A DNA stretch of 23,012 nucleotides from a virus, in IMG/VR virus record IMGVR_UViG_3300044796_000352, positions 1-23,012 of that record. One strand, given 5' to 3'. Under the pieces are notes generated by a model that was given only the letters and a program-made list of their open reading frames with translations, ran no database searches and was not told where the DNA came from. The position numbers were made by a program, and so were the translations under genes. This document shows, piece by piece, positions 1 through 6,784 of this stretch (position 1 is the stretch's first letter; every line of letters begins with the position of its first letter).

Positions 1-158
1 CCCAGGCCGCGGACGGAGATGTTGGCTCGATGCTGCCGCGGCGGCAGATCGACCGTGATCGTTTCACCGTGGTTGCTCGGACCGCCGGCGTCGATCGCCA
101 TCACCGGAAGCGCCAGGTTCACGGCGGCAAGAAGAGCGATGGCATGGGCGAAACGCAT
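1..158 (-). CDS. Secreted protein of unknown function (partial, runs off window)
   Basis: The frame opens with ATG at 158 and stays open to the window edge, giving at least 52 residues, so only the N-terminus is visible. It begins with a typical signal peptide: basic start (MRF), a hydrophobic core over residues 5-20 and a likely cleavage after VMA at about residue 21. The mature part begins with IDAGGPSNHGE and is polar. A purine-rich AGAGGA sits 7 bases before the ATG, supporting this start. It lies 14 bases after the previous gene in the same direction, so it is probably co-transcribed. Export plus position at the end of the tail genes would fit a lysis or particle-release role, or a host-modifying lipo- or periplasmic protein, but no domain can be recognised from this fragment. 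Function not assigned. Confidence 0.6.
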   Translation of the reverse strand, partial: MRFAHAIALLAAVNLALPVMAIDAGGPSNHGETITVDLPPRQHRANISVRGL

Positions 159-172
159 GGCAAATCCTCTCT

Positions 173-442
173 TCATTTCGACGCGGTAGGACGGTGGACA
201 GAGGCAGGAGATCGAACGATCGGCCCAATGGGTGTGGCCTCGATCGCGTCCCGGCCCCTGCCCTCCGTTCTGGGCGACATCTCCAACGAGCGCTCGAAGT
301 AGTGGATCATCAAGAAACCAAACGCGGCCACGATCAGACCAGCGAAGAGGCCGCGGAGCGTGAGCCCCCGGCCGCTGGGCGACGGGGCGGCGGCGGTCGA
401 ATTGGGCGGATTGGCGCTGGCAATCACGGAATGGGCAAGCAT
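173..442 (-). CDS. Small single-pass membrane protein
   Basis: An 89-residue protein with one clear membrane segment at about residues 29-47 (LRGLFAGLIVAAFGFLMI). The N-terminus is rich in Ala, Pro and Ser and the C-terminal half is charged and then Pro/Ser-rich, without cysteines. ATG at 442 follows CGAGGCTCCC, an acceptable ribosome site. It starts 10 bases after the preceding three-helix membrane gene, and the two are probably translated together. Two adjacent small membrane proteins behind the tail genes suggest a lysis cassette (holin with antiholin or spanin-like partner), but this rests on position and topology alone. No family recognised. Confidence 0.55.
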   Translation of the reverse strand: MLAHSVIASANPPNSTAAAPSPSGRGLTLRGLFAGLIVAAFGFLMIHYFERSLEMSPRTEGRGRDAIEATPIGPIVRSPASVHRPTASK

Positions 443-452
443 GGGAGCCTCG

Positions 453-758
453 TTATTTGGGCGGCGCGCTCTGTTGCCAGGCGACGCAGAAGGCGACGAA
501 TCCCGTGATTAGGCACAACACGGGCTTGGCGAAGATCCACCAACCGGGCCATTGCTCATACTTCGCGACGAAGAAGTGAGCGCTGAGCCCACCATAGGCG
601 ACGATCACAATGGGCCAGGTGAAGCCGATCCACTGCATTTGCTTCGAGAGCGTGGCATCGTTGCCAACGCAAGACGCCAAGATCACGTCGAGAATGATGC
701 CCGCAACGAACATCAAGGCGATCAAGTAACGCGTCGTGAGCGGCGTCCAGTCGATCAT
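453..758 (-). CDS. Small membrane protein with three predicted helices, holin candidate
   Basis: A 101-residue protein starting at ATG 758. The frame stays open upstream, but the start is fixed by AGGAG six bases before this ATG and by the poor quality of the upstream residues. Three hydrophobic segments are visible: about residues 10-31 (YLIALMFVAGIILDVILASC), 42-64 (WIGFTWPIVIVAYGGLSAHF) and 74-96 (WIFAKPVLCLITGFVAFCV). Size, three-helix topology and position behind the tail genes of a prophage resemble class I holins, which pore the inner membrane to release endolysin. The family itself is not recognised and no endolysin is seen in the window, so holin is an inference. The C-terminus (QQSAPPK) is short and less charged than in many holins. 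Confidence 0.6.
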   Translation of the reverse strand: MIDWTPLTTRYLIALMFVAGIILDVILASCVGNDATLSKQMQWIGFTWPIVIVAYGGLSAHFFVAKYEQWPGWWIFAKPVLCLITGFVAFCVAWQQSAPPK

Positions 759-811
759 GGGCGAACTCCTGTGGTCGACCCCCGCCGAATTCGGCGTGGT
801 ACGATCGCGAA

Positions 812-934
812 TCACGCAGCCTTCTTGAAAATCGTCTGGCCAAAGCCAACCGGCAGCCGGCCGAGCAGAGCTTTGCATCGTGCCCGCACTTCGCTCTTCT
901 GGCGAATTCCGCCGACTCTCCGCCGCCCGGTCAT
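812..934 (-). CDS. Possible 40-residue basic protein
   Basis: A short frame from ATG 934 to TGA at 812 encodes about 40 residues rich in Arg and Lys (MTGRRRVGGIRQKSE at the start, GQTIFKKAA at the end). It fills most of an otherwise empty 222-base gap between the unknown gene ending at 981 and the membrane gene starting at 758, in the same direction. GGGGGCGA lies about 13 bases upstream, which is a weak ribosome site. No family is recognised. It could be a real micro-protein or chance coding in GC-rich spacer; the filled gap favours the former. Confidence 0.35.
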   Translation of the reverse strand: MTGRRRVGGIRQKSEVRARCKALLGRLPVGFGQTIFKKAA

Positions 935-980
935 GGCGATGTAAGTCGCCCCCGAAAGGCACTACGGAGAGCCGGCAAGT

Positions 981-1451
981 TCAATCGACCAGCGACGCTT
1001 CGACGGTTCCCGTGAACGTCAGCGCCCCGGCGCGTTTCTTCTTGCCGAGGGCCTCGGCCTGAACCATCTTGAATTCGGTGACGGCCTGGTCGACGTCGAG
1101 CAGGCGGTCTTTGGTCGGTTGATCGTCGTTCTCGCCGTCTTGGCTTTGCCACGCGATGCCGAGGGCCTGGGCGACAAGCCGGCGGCTTTCGTCGCGGCCG
1201 ATCTTGGCGCGCTTGAGGATCTGCATCAGCACGCGTTGCCAGGGGATCGAGATCGGTTCGTTGACTTCGCTGTCGGCGGCTTTGTTGAGACCGCCGCGGA
1301 CGACGAGAAGAATCCGAGCATCGACGTGGTGGGCGCCCACGTCGACGGCCGGCATGCCCTTCTGTTGCTTCTCCAGGCCCTTCAAGGCGGCGGCAACGAG
1401 GATCGGATTCAAGGCGGGATCAACAGCGGTAGCTTTGGGCTTCGACAACAT
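981..1451 (-). CDS. Phage-associated protein of unknown function
   Basis: About 156 residues from ATG 1451 (MLSKPKATAVDPA). The frame is open for 18 more codons upstream, but those residues (Arg/Pro-rich) look like translated leader, and a candidate promoter at 1546-1554 lies upstream of both starts. The protein looks soluble and mixed alpha/beta: residues 15-30 form a probable helix, then a strand-rich stretch (VDARILLVVRGGL) followed by helices (QRVLMQILKRAK, DESRRLVAQALG) and a Lys-rich tail. I recognise no motif. A 202-base gap with a candidate promoter and a copy of the 21-bp repeat separates it from the tail genes, so it may begin a separate transcription unit leading into the small membrane proteins. 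Confidence 0.6.
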   Translation of the reverse strand: MLSKPKATAVDPALNPILVAAALKGLEKQQKGMPAVDVGAHHVDARILLVVRGGLNKAADSEVNEPISIPWQRVLMQILKRAKIGRDESRRLVAQALGIAWQSQDGENDDQPTKDRLLDVDQAVTEFKMVQAEALGKKKRAGALTFTGTVEASLVD

Positions 1452-1545
1452 GAGGGCTCTCGGGCGAAGGGCGGGGCGAATGGGCGAACGGGCTTGCATG
1501 GACAATTTACGTCGCGCTGCCGGCCCCCGTCAAACCGGGCCGCTA

Positions 1546-1554
1546 GTTATAGCA
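1546..1554 (-). promoter_or_regulatory. Candidate extended -10 promoter for the 1451-to-1 unit
   Basis: On the minus strand the site reads TGCTATAAC, a TGn extended -10 with five of six consensus bases. No convincing -35 lies 16-18 bases upstream. It sits about 95 bases ahead of the ATG at 1451 inside the only large gap in this part of the window. The match resembles the TGCTATAAT site at 22713, which supports both weakly. Confidence 0.35.
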
Positions 1555-1625
1555 CGAATTATTTCCTGGGCTTGAGCGACATGTCCACCATAAGGCGACA
1601 TCGGCCCCGGCCGGAGAGGCCGCTC

Positions 1626-1646
1626 GCCAAAATGCTATGCTTGGCA
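1626..1646. repeat. Dispersed 21-bp interrupted palindrome, copy 1
   Basis: The sequence GCCAAAATGCTATGCTTGGC followed by A is identical at 1626, 17162 and 22441. The ends GCCAA and TTGGC are inverted repeats around a 10-base centre that on the minus strand contains GCAT-A-GCAT. This copy begins 7 bases after the TGA of the gene ending at 1654 and lies about 70 bases upstream of a candidate -10, that is, at a transcription-unit boundary. Confidence 0.8.
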
Positions 1647-1653
1647 CAACGAA

Positions 1654-2214
1654 TCAAGGGCTGGGAATCGGATCCCCGGCGCCCAGCCCGATGGCGGCTG
1701 CGATCATGCCGATGATCGGCGCCGGGCCGAGGCGAACGCCAATCTGAGCGGCCACGTCCGCGGGCGTCGGAGCTTGCGGGTCGATGGTCTGCCCCGCGCG
1801 ATTGGCGACGATCTGAGCCTCGATCTCGGCGGCGGTGGGCACGGCCACGCCGGCCCGCTGAGCGATCAACTGAAGGGCCGCGGCAAAGCCCTCCGAGACA
1901 TTGTTGACCAAAGTGAACGCGGTCGAGTCGGCGGCGCGGCTGGCGAAGTGGACCGGCTCGTCGCCGTGGAGCATCAGAGCCGCCGCGGCTGAACGCGTGT
2001 CGGCCGTGAACTGCGTGGCCTCGCTCGCGATTGCCGTTTGCACGGCCGTCTGCTGATCGCTGGTCAGTTCTTGGGCGGCGGTCACGACGATCGATTCCGA
2101 CAGCGACTGAACGCCGGGAATCACGCCGCTGCAAAGCGGAAGGCCGGAAGCGATCAAAGTCGACTGCAATCGAGGCGCATTGATGCCAGCGGCGGCGAAT
2201 GTGTATTGGTTCAT
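1654..2214 (-). CDS. Ala-rich virion-associated protein of unknown function
   Basis: 186 residues starting at ATG 2214 (MNQYTFAAAG). This ATG overlaps the TGA of the 704-residue gene by four bases (ATGA), the usual sign of translational coupling, and AAGGAG lies 11-12 bases upstream. An upstream TTG in frame is less likely. The protein is Ala/Gln/Thr-rich with probable helices over residues 50-75 and 105-140 and a hydrophobic Gly/Ala/Ile end (PIIGMIAAAIGLGAGDP). No signal peptide and no recognised domain. It is the last gene of the tail cluster before a long gap, so it may be a fibre-associated or tail-tip protein, or a fibre chaperone. Function is not assigned. Confidence 0.65.
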   Translation of the reverse strand: MNQYTFAAAGINAPRLQSTLIASGLPLCSGVIPGVQSLSESIVVTAAQELTSDQQTAVQTAIASEATQFTADTRSAAAALMLHGDEPVHFASRAADSTAFTLVNNVSEGFAAALQLIAQRAGVAVPTAAEIEAQIVANRAGQTIDPQAPTPADVAAQIGVRLGPAPIIGMIAAAIGLGAGDPIPSP

Positions 2215-4325
2215 TTGAGCAGGGACTCCTTGCAACCGACCAAGTAGGCCGTTCCGGTGCCGGACGATCCCGCGACCTGTTGAAAAGCCTGCGCGTCATC
2301 GACATTAACCTCGATTTGCTGGTAGAGGTAAGTAAGGGAAGCCTCACCGACGATCGCATCCGGACGAAGCAGGTCGGTTTCTCCCGCGCCGCGTTTTCGG
2401 AAATACCAGTTGCCTTGTCCTGATCCTGGCTCAAACCCACCCAGCAATGTGATGGATTGCACGGAGGGCGAAAGAAGTTTTTGCTGGGCGGTCACGTCGG
2501 TCCACGATCCCGTGGCGGCGGCGCCGGAGAAGATCCCGAGCGCCGCGTTGTGCACCGTGATCAGGTTGCACTCGAACTTGTATGCTCGGTCGAGCCCGCC
2601 CCCGGATTGCGAGAATCCGAAGATGCCGTTGGCATCGGTGACGACGTAACCGACGCGGCGAACGTAAGTGTTGTACCCGCTGATTCCGAACGGAGTTGTT
2701 CGCTGGGTGGAGAAAAACACCGCCGTGCCGCTTCCGCCGCTGCCAACCCAAACGTAATAACGAACCCATTCGTTCGTGATCCCCGTTTGCCGGCCGCCGC
2801 ATAGGGGCGTGACGCTGGTTTCGTTTGATCCGGTGTAAGCGCTGGCAAGCGTCAGCGACGTGTTCGAGGCGATGACGCTGACGACTTGCGGGCTGCCCCC
2901 GGGACCTGGGGCGAAGACGGGATTTTCGACGATCGTGAAAACAATGCCCGAAGCTCCGGTGTTCACCGCGGTGCCGAGGGTCAAATGGGTGTCGTCGGCG
3001 ATCGCGACGACTTGGCGGAACAGGGCCGCGCCGTCGTTCACGTAGACCAGATCGCCGATCGTCAACTCCGACATGAACAGCGTTCCGGAGCCGACGACAG
3101 CGGTCGACGAGCTTGTTGTCGTGAGAGAACCGGTGCCGTTTCGCGTGCCGAATTCCGTGGCAAACAACGTGCTCGAACCGGTCGCCGTTGTGCTGCCGTT
3201 GTTGATCGACACCGTGCCGGTCATCGTCTTCGTGTCATTGCCGCCGGTGCTGCCGCCAGCCAATGTCAGCGTCAGGGTTTGTTTGGAGGTGAGCTTGATC
3301 AGCGGAGTGGCGGCGTCGAGCGTGTAACCGGGGCCGACGGTAATCGTCGTCGCGCTGGCCGAGGCGCTGCGAAACCCGCAGGGGATGCCGGCGGTGGACG
3401 GCGAAGAAACCGCGACGGCCGCGACTTTCGACACGCGGCCCTGGGCATCGACGGTGATCTGAGGCACATGGGTCGCGTCGCCATACTGTCCAGGCGTGAC
3501 GCCGTTGGGAACCAAGGTATTGCGTGGCGAAAAGACCTCACTGAAGATCTGCGCATCGGCCGTGAGGTTGGCCCCGGCCGCGGCGATCGCCACGGGAGCG
3601 ATCGAGGTAATGCGGCCGTTGGAATCGACGGTGACTTGCAGGGTGTGCGTGGCGTCGCCGTTCTGTCCCGGCGTCACGCCGTTGGGAACCAAGAGATTGC
3701 GCGGCGCAAAGACCTCGCTAAAGATCTGCGCATCGGCCGTGAGGTTGGCCCCGGCCGCGGCGATCGCCACGGGAGCGATGGCCGTGATGCGGCCGTTGGA
3801 ATCGACGGTGACTTGCAGCGTGTGCGTGGCGTCGCCGTTCTGCCCAGGCGTCACGCCGTTGGGAACCAACAGATTCCTCGGCAGAAACACTTCTTTGGAA
3901 ATCACATTGCCGGCATCGTCGTTCGCCGTTCCGCTGGCCGTGATCGAAACCGGCGTCACGCTGATCACGCGGCCGAGGGCGTCAACGGTGACCTGGGCGA
4001 CGTGCGTGCCGTCGCCGTATTGCCCAGGCGTCACGCCGATGGGCACAAGCGGATTGCGCGGTAAGAACGCCGCCTTCGAGAGAACCTGGGAGGCATCATC
4101 CGCGGCGGGGATGGCAGGGAAGGTAATGGCCACGGCCGTCGCCTGGACCAGCCGGCCCTGGGCGTCGACCGTGAACTGGCCGATGTGCGTGGCGTCACCG
4201 TACTGCCCGGCGATGACGCCAGAGGCGAACAGCGACGACGAGCGCGCCGCGAAGACTTGCCGACGAATGAGTTCGTCGGCATTCCCCCACGGATTCGGCA
4301 TCAGCATTGGGTTGACGTGGAACAT
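2211..4325 (-). CDS. Tail fibre-like protein with five tandem repeats
   Basis: 704 residues from ATG 4325. Residues 36 to about 306 contain five tandem units of 59-61 residues, beginning at about 36, 97, 157, 216 and 275. Each carries the pattern GVTPGQxGDATHxxQxTVDxxGRI, a beta motif I know from fibre and adhesin-like phage proteins. Units three and four differ at only three of 59 residues. Residues 330-530 are Thr/Ser/Gly-rich beta sequence, with a TxxTxxSELTIGDLVYV segment like crossover or grooved-surface modules. The C-terminal third (about 530-704) is a mixed domain that could bind the receptor. It is the largest gene in the window and lies at the distal end of the tail cluster, which suits a host-contact fibre. 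Assignment rests on repeat pattern, size and position; the receptor-binding role is inferred. Confidence 0.7.
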   Translation of the reverse strand: MFHVNPMLMPNPWGNADELIRRQVFAARSSSLFASGVIAGQYGDATHIGQFTVDAQGRLVQATAVAITFPAIPAADDASQVLSKAAFLPRNPLVPIGVTPGQYGDGTHVAQVTVDALGRVISVTPVSITASGTANDDAGNVISKEVFLPRNLLVPNGVTPGQNGDATHTLQVTVDSNGRITAIAPVAIAAAGANLTADAQIFSEVFAPRNLLVPNGVTPGQNGDATHTLQVTVDSNGRITSIAPVAIAAAGANLTADAQIFSEVFSPRNTLVPNGVTPGQYGDATHVPQITVDAQGRVSKVAAVAVSSPSTAGIPCGFRSASASATTITVGPGYTLDAATPLIKLTSKQTLTLTLAGGSTGGNDTKTMTGTVSINNGSTTATGSSTLFATEFGTRNGTGSLTTTSSSTAVVGSGTLFMSELTIGDLVYVNDGAALFRQVVAIADDTHLTLGTAVNTGASGIVFTIVENPVFAPGPGGSPQVVSVIASNTSLTLASAYTGSNETSVTPLCGGRQTGITNEWVRYYVWVGSGGSGTAVFFSTQRTTPFGISGYNTYVRRVGYVVTDANGIFGFSQSGGGLDRAYKFECNLITVHNAALGIFSGAAATGSWTDVTAQQKLLSPSVQSITLLGGFEPGSGQGNWYFRKRGAGETDLLRPDAIVGEASLTYLYQQIEVNVDDAQAFQQVAGSSGTGTAYLVGCKESLLK
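3408..4220 (-). repeat. Five in-frame tandem repeats within the fibre-like gene
   Basis: Units are 177-183 bases long. The two central copies (about 3504-3680 and 3681-3857) are near identical in DNA as well as protein, marked by GCCGTTGGGAACCAA starting at 3501, 3678 and 3855, exactly 177 bases apart. The outer units have diverged, which suggests the central pair arose by recent duplication or gene conversion. Confidence 0.85.
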
Positions 4326-4338
4326 GGGCGACCTGATC

Positions 4339-4695
4339 TTACTGGATGCGGTTCACATAACCGGAAGCGATGACGACGTTGGCCGCGCTGGCGAAGACGC
4401 CAACGACGAGACCATTCTGGAGCACTTGCCCGGTCAAGATCGGAATCGGCGGCGAGTTCGCCGGCAGCGTGTAGGTGTCGACGATATGCTGATCGGGCGA
4501 CGTGACGCCGCCGAATTCAATCGTCACCGTCCGCGCCACGGTGTCGGTGTTGGTCAGCCAGAGATAGATCTCGTCGAACGCGGACGTTCCGGCGATCGCG
4601 GTGTGAACCGTGGTGCCGGCCGTGGCCGTGGCGACGATCTTGATCGGCTTGCCGTTGGTCGAGCCGGAGAGCAGTTGACGGGAGTAAGAAGCCAT
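4339..4695 (-). CDS. Conserved-type small beta protein, probable virion component
   Basis: 118 residues (MASYSRQLLSGSTNGKPI at the start) from ATG 4695, preceded by GAGGTGATTC, a good ribosome site. The sequence is short alternating strands with many Thr, Val and Ala. Features of note are a WLTNTDTVARTVTIEFGG core and a YTLPANSPPIPI loop. From memory this resembles small hypothetical proteins in tail-gene clusters of unrelated phages, but I know no established function. It lies 8 bases after the 501-residue gene and 13 bases before the fibre-like gene. Its size and fold prediction would suit a fibre cap, adaptor or decoration subunit. Function is not assigned. Confidence 0.7.
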   Translation of the reverse strand: MASYSRQLLSGSTNGKPIKIVATATAGTTVHTAIAGTSAFDEIYLWLTNTDTVARTVTIEFGGVTSPDQHIVDTYTLPANSPPIPILTGQVLQNGLVVGVFASAANVVIASGYVNRIQ

Positions 4696-4703
4696 GAATC
4701 ACC

Positions 4704-6209
4704 TCAGAAGGAAAAAACATTTTGTTGGATGACGTCGACCGAACCCGTGCCGAGAGCAGTGATGATGCCGCCATTGACATCGTCGCCGCCGCCGCTGGTA
4801 CCGGTCGCGCCGAAGACGATTTTCCCGGACGCCAGCTGAATGCCGTACTTGATGTTCCCGCCCGGACCGTCGCTGATCTCGCCGCCGCTGATATAGAAGC
4901 AACTGTTGGCGCCATTGAATTTCGCGCTGATCTGCCCTGGGTTCGAGCTAATGATCCCCGTGACTGAATAGCCCCGAACGAACGGGTCGGCGCGGCTGAC
5001 CACTATGCCTGATTCTGTCGTTGTCGTCGAAGGTGTCGGCGTGAGCAAAACGCCGGTTGTCGGATTGTAAGAATAAGGCGAATTCGAGATGACGAATTGA
5101 CCAACGACGGCGGAATTAATGTAGTCGCCAAGATGGATCGCGAGCCCCGTGCCGATGGTGTAGGACGATGTTCCCGAGACCCACGCAATGCTGATGGTGA
5201 TCCCGTTCGACGCCGCGGGACTGACGAGAACCATTCCCAGCCCGGTTGGGTCGCCCAACAAGCTGTCGCCGACTTTGACGAAATCAACGACGTGCTGCTC
5301 GCCATATACATCGAACCGGCCGTGGAAGGCATTTTTGAACATGCTCCCCAGGCTTTTTGATGCCAGGAAAAACGAGTCCGATCCCGTCTCATCGATCAAG
5401 GCAATCTCAGCGTCCGACGAGTTAGCCTGGTTGGCCAAGATCGAATGGGTGAATTTCTTATCGCCGGATCCCATGATCTGGCCGGATGTCAGATTCACCA
5501 GCCCACTTGCCGTAGCGCTGGCATCGTCGATTGTCGTGACGGCCTCGCCGCCAACGAGTGTGACGACGGAGTTATTGACCTTGTGAACCGTGGAGGTCTG
5601 CGCGCCGCCCTTGTCGTCTTTGATCGTCTCGCCGCGGCTGGCTGCTGACTCCGCCGCGCTCACGGCATAGATGAACATGCCGTTGCTTTCGACGCGCATC
5701 AGGCGAGCTTTGTAGATCGTCGTGACCAGCGTGCCATTCGCCTGGATCTGGATCGGCGTGCCCGAATGCGAGTTCGCGAACGTGGCATCGAACGTCGTCG
5801 ACGTCACGGCCGTGACGGTGACGCTTTCCGAGTTGGCGGTTTCGGGATCGACGAGCAGGGAAAGCCCGACCGTGATGCCGACCATTGAATCGGGCGTGAC
5901 CGTCTGCGATCCCGGGGAGATCGTCGACTGGCTGAGCGTATCGACGAGAGGCGTGATGGCTCGGGCTTGGTTCGCGGCGTCGCTCCAGGCTGTGCCGTCC
6001 CAGAACTGGACGTAACAGGGAGAGCCAAAGCTGTCGGGCGTCGCCGAAGAAACGCGGATGAGTTGGTTGATGGGGGACGTCGCGCCGCCGCCATTGGCCG
6101 AGGCGCGGTCGTAGCTATCGAGGCGCTTGCCGCGGCGGAGCCATTGCTGGACAAGTTCCTGGACAGCAATGGCGAGCGGTTCGTCGAGGGCTACGGGATC
6201 CGGACGCAT
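4704..6209 (-). CDS. Large beta-rich tail or fibre protein with a shared module
   Basis: 501 residues from ATG 6209. Residues 1-40 are charged and helical (AIAVQELVQQWLRRGKRLD), a plausible attachment region. Residues 65-78 (YVQFWDGTAWSDA) are a strand pair. Residues 96-156 form a module (SQTVTPDSMVGITVG, then TTFDATFANSH) also present in the connector at 13496-14305 and in the 387-residue protein at 6785-7948. The remainder is Ser/Thr/Gly-rich beta sequence with HxxD and GGxI stretches, like fibre shafts. A REP-like inverted pair fills the gap immediately upstream, and the next gene starts 8 bases downstream. Its position among tail genes supports a structural role in the distal tail; no enzyme motif is visible. 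Confidence 0.65.
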   Translation of the reverse strand: MRPDPVALDEPLAIAVQELVQQWLRRGKRLDSYDRASANGGGATSPINQLIRVSSATPDSFGSPCYVQFWDGTAWSDAANQARAITPLVDTLSQSTISPGSQTVTPDSMVGITVGLSLLVDPETANSESVTVTAVTSTTFDATFANSHSGTPIQIQANGTLVTTIYKARLMRVESNGMFIYAVSAAESAASRGETIKDDKGGAQTSTVHKVNNSVVTLVGGEAVTTIDDASATASGLVNLTSGQIMGSGDKKFTHSILANQANSSDAEIALIDETGSDSFFLASKSLGSMFKNAFHGRFDVYGEQHVVDFVKVGDSLLGDPTGLGMVLVSPAASNGITISIAWVSGTSSYTIGTGLAIHLGDYINSAVVGQFVISNSPYSYNPTTGVLLTPTPSTTTTESGIVVSRADPFVRGYSVTGIISSNPGQISAKFNGANSCFYISGGEISDGPGGNIKYGIQLASGKIVFGATGTSGGGDDVNGGIITALGTGSVDVIQQNVFSF

Positions 6210-6220
6210 GGGCTTCTCTT

Positions 6221-6274
6221 GTAGGACAGGCCTCCCGGCCTGTCCCGAATGACAGGCCGGGAGGCCTGTCCTAC
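6221..6274. repeat. REP-like inverted pair (REPIN-type)
   Basis: Two 24-base units face each other across a 6-base spacer (6245-6250). Each is GTAG, then an 8-bp stem GACAGGCC/GGCCTGTC around a TCCC loop; the second (6251-6274) is the exact reverse complement of the first (6221-6244). GTAG head plus hairpin, doubled in inverted orientation, is the architecture of REPINs. The pair fills nearly the whole 66-base gap between two tail genes, and a single copy of the same unit lies at 10848-10871. Confidence 0.75.
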
Positions 6275-6275
6275 A

Positions 6276-6776
6276 TCAAACCGGGAATTCATCCACGATC
6301 AATTGAGCGAACAGGCCAACCGGTTTCGAGGCGCCGGCGACGGCGGAGATCTGCACTTCGAGGACGTCGCCGGCGACGAGTGCCGTCGAGGTGAAACCGG
6401 CCGCGGGCTTGAGCACGTAAGAGGCCGTGCCGTTGTCGAGCACGATGTCCGCGGACAAGATGTCCGCGCCGTTCTTGAGCAGCTTGCACGTCGCCGAGGA
6501 CGCCGAGCCGGCCGCGGTGACTGCGCCCAAACCGAAGGCGAGAATCGTTCCGCCGCCGCTGGCCTTGCAGACGTAGATGACACGCTGTTCCGTGGCGGCG
6601 TTGGCCGTCGACAGTTGCGCCCAGTGCGTCCAGTTGCGATGGCGGAGCTTGGTCGGGTCGACGTTGCTGCCGGCGGCAATGCCATCGTCGTCGATGCAGC
6701 CTTCGGGCGCGTTGAACGTGCTCGGCGACAAGTTGCCGTCAATGCGCACGTCGCCGGGGAAAACGGTCTGGGCCAT
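6276..6776 (-). CDS. Probable virion protein of unknown function
   Basis: 166 residues from ATG 6776, with GAGGTGAATC just upstream. It opens with MAQTVFPGDVRIDGNLS, a pattern I recall from hypothetical proteins in planctomycete prophages. Residues 30-50 contain HRNWTHWAQ; the C-terminal half is a run of strands (RVIYVCKASGGGTILAFGLG, CKLLKNGADILSA, VAGDVLEVQISA), consistent with a small jelly-roll or Ig-like fold. No signal peptide, membrane segment or catalytic motif. It lies 8 bases after the 387-residue gene and ends at the REP-like pair. Tail decoration or fibre-attachment are possible roles. Function not assigned. Confidence 0.65.
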   Translation of the reverse strand: MAQTVFPGDVRIDGNLSPSTFNAPEGCIDDDGIAAGSNVDPTKLRHRNWTHWAQLSTANAATEQRVIYVCKASGGGTILAFGLGAVTAAGSASSATCKLLKNGADILSADIVLDNGTASYVLKPAAGFTSTALVAGDVLEVQISAVAGASKPVGLFAQLIVDEFPV

Positions 6777-6784
6777 GATTCACC

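Noticed and set aside
1470-1590. Tiny frames in the 1452-1653 gap (for example a 23-codon frame beginning MSPYGGH)
   Set aside because: No ribosome site, very short and overlapping a promoter-like element; no reason to call a gene.
1559-2440. 293-residue minus-strand frame ending SLKPRK
   Set aside because: Lies out of frame with two better-supported genes and is Arg/Ser-rich, typical of a shifted GC-rich frame.
2886-4064. Long plus-strand open frames opposite real genes (for example 2886-4064, 3496-4839, 15612-17099, 19525-21114)
   Set aside because: They are antisense to clearly recognised or repeat-bearing minus-strand genes and arise from strong GC bias at third codon positions; their products have low-complexity, Arg/Gly/Asp-rich composition and no domains.
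4719-4735. T-run at the end of the 501-residue gene as a slippery site
   Set aside because: The phase (GTT TTT TCC) does not give an X XXY YYZ heptamer and there is no useful -1 frame beyond.
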